This document shows positions 58,509-64,000 of a stretch of 64,000 nucleotides of DNA, piece by piece (the first letter of the stretch is position 1; each line of letters starts with the position of its first letter). The DNA comes from Silene conica (taxonomy: Eukaryota; Streptophyta; Magnoliopsida; Caryophyllales; Caryophyllaceae): assembly GCA_029255685.2 (NCBI GenBank), contig CM055318.2, positions 13,831,001 to 13,895,000 of the forward strand, in the 5' to 3' direction. A program made the position numbers and the translations under genes. The notes beneath the pieces are model-generated. The model did not search any database and had not been told where the DNA came from. It worked only from the letters and a program-made list of their open reading frames with translations.

Positions 58509-61500
58509 ATGAAGAAAATGTCAAATATAGAAAGAATGGGTATCCATGAGAAAATATATGTTGCATTAGGAAATGAAATGCAAGAAGAAGAAGCTCTTTT
58601 GACTTTAAATTGGGTATTAAAGAAATGGGCTTCTTCTCAATCTCATCATCCTATCTCTATTATCATTCTTTTCATCACTTCTTCTTCTTCTTCCACTCAA
58701 TTTGTTTACACCCCATGTAAGTCTTCAACCTCAATTCTCTTTCTTTCACGCTTCATCTTATCATGTTGTAGTGATTAAAGTGGTATTGTTATTGCTGTAG
58801 TTGGGAAGCTGCCAGCTAGTTCAGTTAGTGACGATAAATTACAAATTTTAAGGAGGTGTGAACGAGAGAAAATGGATCAACTTCTTTCCAAATACATTGC
58901 TTTTTGTGGAAAGGTATCTCACCTTTTACTACCATCATTGCTTTTTCTTACTCCTCTTTTCACTTAAATTACTATGTATTCAATTCATTTTAACCTTTTT
59001 GTAAATGTATTTACTGCTCTTACCTCAGGTAAAAACAGAGGTAGAAGAGATTGATAAACAAGATGAACCAATTCAGAGCATTGTTGTTGACTTAATCAAC
59101 AAGTATCGAATAACCAAGTTGGTTATGGGTATGATATTCATGAGATCACCATCAGGGTATGTCAATTGTCAATTTGTCATAGACTCGTCTTCTTTCTCCA
59201 GTTATAAACAACTTGGAATTAATTGACTTTCGTCATATAGGAAATCAAAGAGCGCGATTAGCAGGTCATTCTACGTTCAGCGGAACAAGCCAGAATACTG
59301 CGAATTATACATCTTATGTAGTGGCAAATTAGTTGTTCTTAAGGATGAAAATGAAGAAGGCCACATAGAGGATGAGCAAGGAGTAGTTATGGGAAAATTA
59401 AAGCAAAGAGGTAGTTTGAAAGATTGGTTCGGAAAGATGTTGCATCACAGCAGCAGCAGCAGCAACCATGGGAAATCCCAAATATGTCCTTCTTCCAGGG
59501 CATCATCCACGACCACAGTCGATTCTGATTCTCCTGTTTCAAGGAATGTGAATCAATGGGAAACCCACGAGCATGACATTGAGGAGTATTTGAAGGAGTT
59601 GTTGGGGTCCAACTCGCGGAAAGGTAAACAAAATGTGGAGAAAGATGAGTCAAGTGTGAGTAATCCAAGTGAACAAAACATTCTTGATTGCGTAGAGGTA
59701 TATTTTAGCTACAACCTCCTACAATAATTTTATTCTTCTTGTAACCTGGTTTTAAATTCCGTCAGCATCAAATCGCGCTTGTGGCTCCCTGTACAATAGA
59801 AAATAAATAAATAAATAATTCTTGTTGGCTTAGTCACAAGAGTAGTTGCGGGAAGATAATGGCTGGCATTAAGTTAAGTCTTATTATGTCATCATTTTTG
59901 GTCTTTTTGTTCCCATTTTCTAGCTTGTCTTTATTCCTTCCTTTTGACTTTGGTGTGATACGAATAGGGTTGGTTAAACACAAGGGTCGGCCTGGCCTGG
60001 CCCGGCCCGCTAACAAAACGTTCAGATAAAATTCACCCTTTTATGTATCGGAAGCACTAGCGAGTGGTAAAAATTGAGGTATAGTACACAATAGGTCACT
60101 CACCGGATCCCATGGTATTAATTGGCCTTGCGAAATGCAATAGATTATTTTGGTGTCACTTGAAAGTTGAAACATGAACAGATTCTGAAATTGCAGGATG
60201 TTAGTGTTAGAATTGAGGCTCTGAAAAAGGAAATACAAGCCGCACAGCGGATGATGGAGGTTCACAAAAATGGCACAAAGGCTGAAATAGACAGACAAGC
60301 CAAAGCTTTATGGGCTATTTGTTTGTGCAATTACCGGGTAATTTTATCAGAACATCTTCCCATAAAACCAAATTAATATTTTTGCAATTGTCATAGTTCA
60401 AAACTTCAAATTCCCGTGGCATCAACAAAATATATAAATTTTTGTACGAGACTATGAGTACACTATTAGCTGACGTCCGAGTGCTTATATATGTATTTTA
60501 GATTGAAGAACTTGAAGCTCATATAACTGAAGAGATTACAGCACGAGACGACATAACCAAAGAAATAGACAGCACAAAAGAGCAGCTTTTTGAAATCCTG
60601 GCTGATGTACAAGAGAGCAAGAACAGTCTTACCTCGTTGCTCGACCTCCAATCTGAACTCTCAAGCAAGCTCCAAGTCTCTTCGCTGGCAAAGCTAGGAG
60701 CTGAGGCTCAGCTAGAGCACAGTGCAACTGCAAGAACAGAGTTAGTTAGAGAGATTGAGGAACTGAGGAGGCAGAGGGATGTCTTTCATCGAAGGATTGA
60801 GTTTTGCAAAGAGAAGGATGCAATTGAAATGGCTACAAAGGTTGGTAGTGATCCAGTGAGCTGCAGGTTCCGGGAATTTAGTGTGGAGGAGGTCAGACTG
60901 GCCACAGATAATTTTGCTAAGTACAGGAGATTGACCTGTGGTAGGGATTGGAGAGGTGCTTACAAAGGCAGGATCAATCGGTTGTCTGTCTCTATCAAGG
61001 TGATTGATCCCGATGTTGATTTATCCCAAGGAATGTTCCAAGCTAAGGTAAGAAACAATTGTTCCTGATTTCATCTTATTGTTGTCTTACAAAACATTTG
61101 GTTAGGGTAATCATGGGTATGGCTAGATGTGCGCACGACATTTAGGGGTGGTACTTAAGACGTGGCTCAAAACCCTTCATCATAAAAAAAAAAAAAAAAA
61201 GTGATTTGGCCCCTCTTACACAGGAAAAAAAATTAGTTTGACCTAGGAAATCGAAATGCTTGAGAAGATCTTCTTATCTGATCCATTGACATGTGAGGGT
61301 TGATGCAGGTGAGTCTCCTAGCAAACACTCGGCATCCACATATTATATCATTCATAGGCTTCTGCACGGAGCTTAGATGTTTAGTCTTCGAGTACATGCA
61401 CAACGGTTGCCTAAGGGACATTCTATTCTCAAGGCCAAAAAGCAAGTTACTCCAATGGCACCAACGGATCCAAATTGCGGCCCAAGTCAGTACAGGTTTG

Positions 61501-62468
61501 GGCTTCCTCCACCTAGCACAACCTAGGCCTATAGTCTATGGTGGTCAGACTGGTCTCAATCCATCCCACATCTTCCTAGACCGGAACTTGGCGGTAAAAA
61601 TCCATCCTTTCGAACTCGCACCGTGCTCTAATGGGGATTATATTCAAGCTGATGTGAGTTCCTTTGGAGACTTGCTGCTTCAGCTCCTTACTGGGAGGAA
61701 CTGGGCAACACTTGACTGTGAGGCAACTGTGATCGACAAACAGGCAATCCTTGAGGCATTGGATGACAATGCTGGTGACTGGCCTTCTAGTTTAGCAGAG
61801 GAGATTGTCGAGTTAGCCGTGAAATGTAGATCAGTGAAATTGGACCCTGATGTGGATCTGACAATGTCCTCAGTGACGAAAGAGTTGAAAAAGCTGAAGA
61901 AGAAAGCTGACGATATAATCAATAGGAGAGAATATCATATGGGAGTTGAAGATGGCATGTGCTACGGAGAGGAGTCCGCTAATGTTCCTTCTATCTTCAT
62001 CTGCCCAATATTTAAGGTATGTCTGATGCATTTAGCCAAACGAACTTACTAAAGTTAGATAGGTGCCTGCCCTGCAGGTAAGCAGAGGTACATGGATCTC
62101 TTCCTATAGGACAGATAGTGCTTTCGAGTTTCTCTGCAAAAATGATATTACATGAACGAGAGTAGGTAGAAGAGGAGGTTCAAGTTAATGTATGAATTTA
62201 GGATTTGGATCAAGATCCGAATAATTAGTCTGCGCATGAATTTTGAGCACCCTATGTTAACGAACATATTTGAAAATTGCAGGTAGTGATGGACAACCCG
62301 CACATAGCAGCAGATGGGCATTCATACGAGTTGGAAGCTATAGAAGAGTGGCTGCGAATGGGACACACTACGTCTCCTGTAACAAACCAGAAGTTCAATC
62401 ATAAGCATCTAATTCCTAACAACAATCTGCGGTTTCTCATTGAAGATTGGCGGAGCAGCACTTGCTAA
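58509..62468 (+). CDS. U-box protein with degenerate kinase domain, PUB50-like
   Basis: Eight exons in phase: 58509-58716, 58801-58913, 59029-59156, 59241-59697, 60197-60337, 60502-61047, 61309-62016, 62283-62468, giving 828 residues. In order: a USP-like N-terminal domain (EKIYVALGNEMQE, LNWVLKKW, FGKLPASSVS, ITKLVMG), a Ser-rich linker, a long coiled coil (about residues 300-480), a kinase-like domain and a C-terminal U-box (FICPIFKVVMDNPHIAADGH, TSPVTNQKF). U-boxes recruit ubiquitin-conjugating enzymes, so it is a probable E3 ligase. The kinase part keeps the lysine (VSIKVI) but lacks a glycine loop, HRD (the region reads YGGQTGLNPSHIFLD) and DFG (KIHPFEL), so it is predicted catalytically dead. 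Start chosen as the first ATG in frame (MKKMSNIERM); the later M at MSN is possible. Confidence 0.92.
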
Positions 62469-63199
62469 TATGTTAGCTATCTTATAGATTAGACAAGTTA
62501 TTAATGATTATACTAAAGCTAGAACATTATGATGGTCATATTGGACAACAGAATAGTATTCATCTCGATAGCTTCTCTCACTGTCCAAGAACGAACTTAT
62601 ATGCGAATTAGATGGTCTAGATTGATACGGAGTAGTAAATATTAAGTCTTGTAAGCCAAATTCGATAGATTGAGAAATAAAAACGATTTACAAAACTCAG
62701 GTGTGATCCTCATTATATGAATGTGGATTCAGATAATACAGGAGCAGTTATTATTCTGTTATCCGCAATCCTGAATAAGGTTTCTTTTCGCTACTTTCGG
62801 CTACTCCAAATGTCGAACGTCATAAATACAGTAATCTGAATAATCTCTGATTCAATTATTCCGATCGTTGAATTAGATAATGGAGATCGGATTCAGTTGA
62901 GAAGCAACAGGAGTGACAACATTTTACAAGGTTTGGACTGAAGGGTATATTGTATCAACCTGAAAAAACATCACCATCTTCAGTGATTTTAGACCAGACT
63001 GAGGGGTAACGCCAATGCTGCTCTTTAATCCTATTTTTTTTCGCGTTCCTCAAGGCAGACATGCAGCTTGTTTAGGTAAAAATTCACCTAGTATTTAGTT
63101 TCGAGGTTATAGTGATTTCTAGCCTAAAAGGTGAAGGACAAAATGACAGAGTAAAGGAATACTGTAATTGAACAGACCGAAAAATTGCAGTAACAATTT
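62469..63199. other. Intergenic DNA downstream of the U-box gene
   Basis: AT-rich 3' UTR and spacer; no gene or complete element recognised. Confidence 0.4.
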
Positions 63200-63912
63200 A
63201 AGAACAGAAATACCGAAAAGTCGTAGCGCCGTGGTTAGGAGACCACTGCCTTGAAAACTATTTCTCCGGTACGACCGTGGTGGCGATCAGCTTGTGCCGG
63301 TAGTTCCCCAAGGTTAACACTACAGTCTCCACGCAGTTCCGCCCACTCGGAACTGTGAGACTTGGAACGATTTTTATAACTTTACCCAGAAAAATATGTG
63401 AAAGAGAGAAAGGGAGAAGACGAGATTGGAGAAAGGGAGAAGAGAAGAGTGAATTGTGTATCTGAATGAGCTGAGGGCTGCTCTATTTATAGTGAAAATA
63501 GAGCAGATAGGAGCCAAAACTGCTCCACAAAATGGGCAGTCAACACGCCCGAAAACCAGGAGCAAGAATAGTTCTTGCTTGACTGGCAGTTACAGCTTCT
63601 CAAAAAAACAAAAAGATACAGCCCAATTCAAAGAGGTAAAACTGGGCCGATGGCCCGCACCGCAGGTGCTCTACCCAAACCCAAACCCGAGCCCGAGCAC
63701 GAGCCGAGCCGAGCCGGCGCGCGCGTGTGTGTTTGGACCCAAACCCACTGGCCCAACAAACACACACAAAACCCACCTTGGTCCATTCTCTTAACCATAC
63801 AAAGAAAGGAAGCCTAATAAACAAGAGGAAATGCTTGTTGCCCACCGATGTGGGACAACAAACATAGATTTTAATATGCAAATGAATTTGCACAGAGCAT
63901 TAACTTCCAACA
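63200..63912 (-). mobile_element. LTR of a minus-strand retrotransposon
   Basis: On the minus strand the LTR starts TGTTGGAAGTTAATGCTCTG at 63912, immediately after a purine tract (CAGTGGGGGAT, 63914-63923) that fits a 3' polypurine tract. A TATA box (TATAAATAGAGCAGC) lies near 63478-63492. The element body would continue beyond the right edge of the window. The inner end of the LTR could not be fixed; 63200 is an estimate. The C-rich stretch at 63650-63720 (CCCGAGCCCGAGC) is part of it. Confidence 0.65.
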
Positions 63913-64000
63913 ATCCCCCACTGATGGATAAGAGAAAAAAAAAAGAGAATTCCTGGGTAAAGGAAGGATTGGATACTTAGGCATCAATATCTTTCGATTT

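Noticed and set aside
63456..63893. ORFs on both strands near the right edge
   Set aside because: They lie in LTR sequence with a TATA box and C-rich low-complexity repeats.
1..64000. tRNA, rRNA or known microRNA genes
   Set aside because: No cloverleaf, rRNA core or convincing miRNA precursor was recognised by eye. A covariance-model scan would be needed to exclude small RNA genes.

Overview
The window looks like nuclear DNA of a eudicot plant. The genes have GT-AG introns, plant-only families are present (a PSPG-box UGT, an RLCK VI kinase, a U-box/kinase fusion, a multi-KH HEN4-type protein), and AT-rich intergenic DNA is packed with plant transposons. An order within the eudicots (possibly Caryophyllales) is only a guess from repeat flavour. 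No prokaryotic, organellar or viral gene set is present.

Five host genes can be traced exon by exon in consistent reading phase. They are a five-KH RNA-binding protein (minus, 1018-8373, 7 exons), a UDP-glycosyltransferase (plus, 21951-23423, 2 exons), a ROP-binding-type receptor-like cytoplasmic kinase (plus, 45168-54718, 7 exons with a 7.1 kb first intron), a single-exon TPR protein (56555-57199) and a U-box protein with a degenerate kinase domain (plus, 58509-62468, 8 exons). They share no pathway or operon logic. Their common feature is that introns and flanks have been repeatedly hit by transposons.

The rest is a dense record of mobile elements, many with exact target-site duplications (TSDs). 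They include a LINE reverse-transcriptase fragment at the left edge, hAT-type MITEs (1997-2509, 8635-9577, 38801-39493) and a full-length mariner-like element with an intact DD39D transposase (9763-13633). Small MITE relatives of that mariner lie at 31595-31869 and 36955-43999. Helitrons lie at 25459-26440 and 30451-34472, a terminal-inverted-repeat family beside an ABCB gene scrap at 20514-25238, a copia remnant at 28180-29080, two MULEs (38311-43886 and 48373-52144, the second inside the kinase intron), and an LTR at the right edge.

The most unusual structure is 36955-43999: a MITE of about 290 bp that received a Harbinger/Tourist-like element (with a minisatellite) and a 5.6 kb MULE, which itself received a hAT MITE. 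Each layer is bounded by the TSD expected for its superfamily. Both the mariner and this MULE carry a second, convergent, unrecognised open reading frame facing the transposase. In the MULE, palindromic ACGTCC arrays sit in the first introns of both convergent genes. A separate oddity is a pair of perfect 18- and 19-nt inverted repeats, interlocked in pseudoknot order, inside the UGT coding exon.
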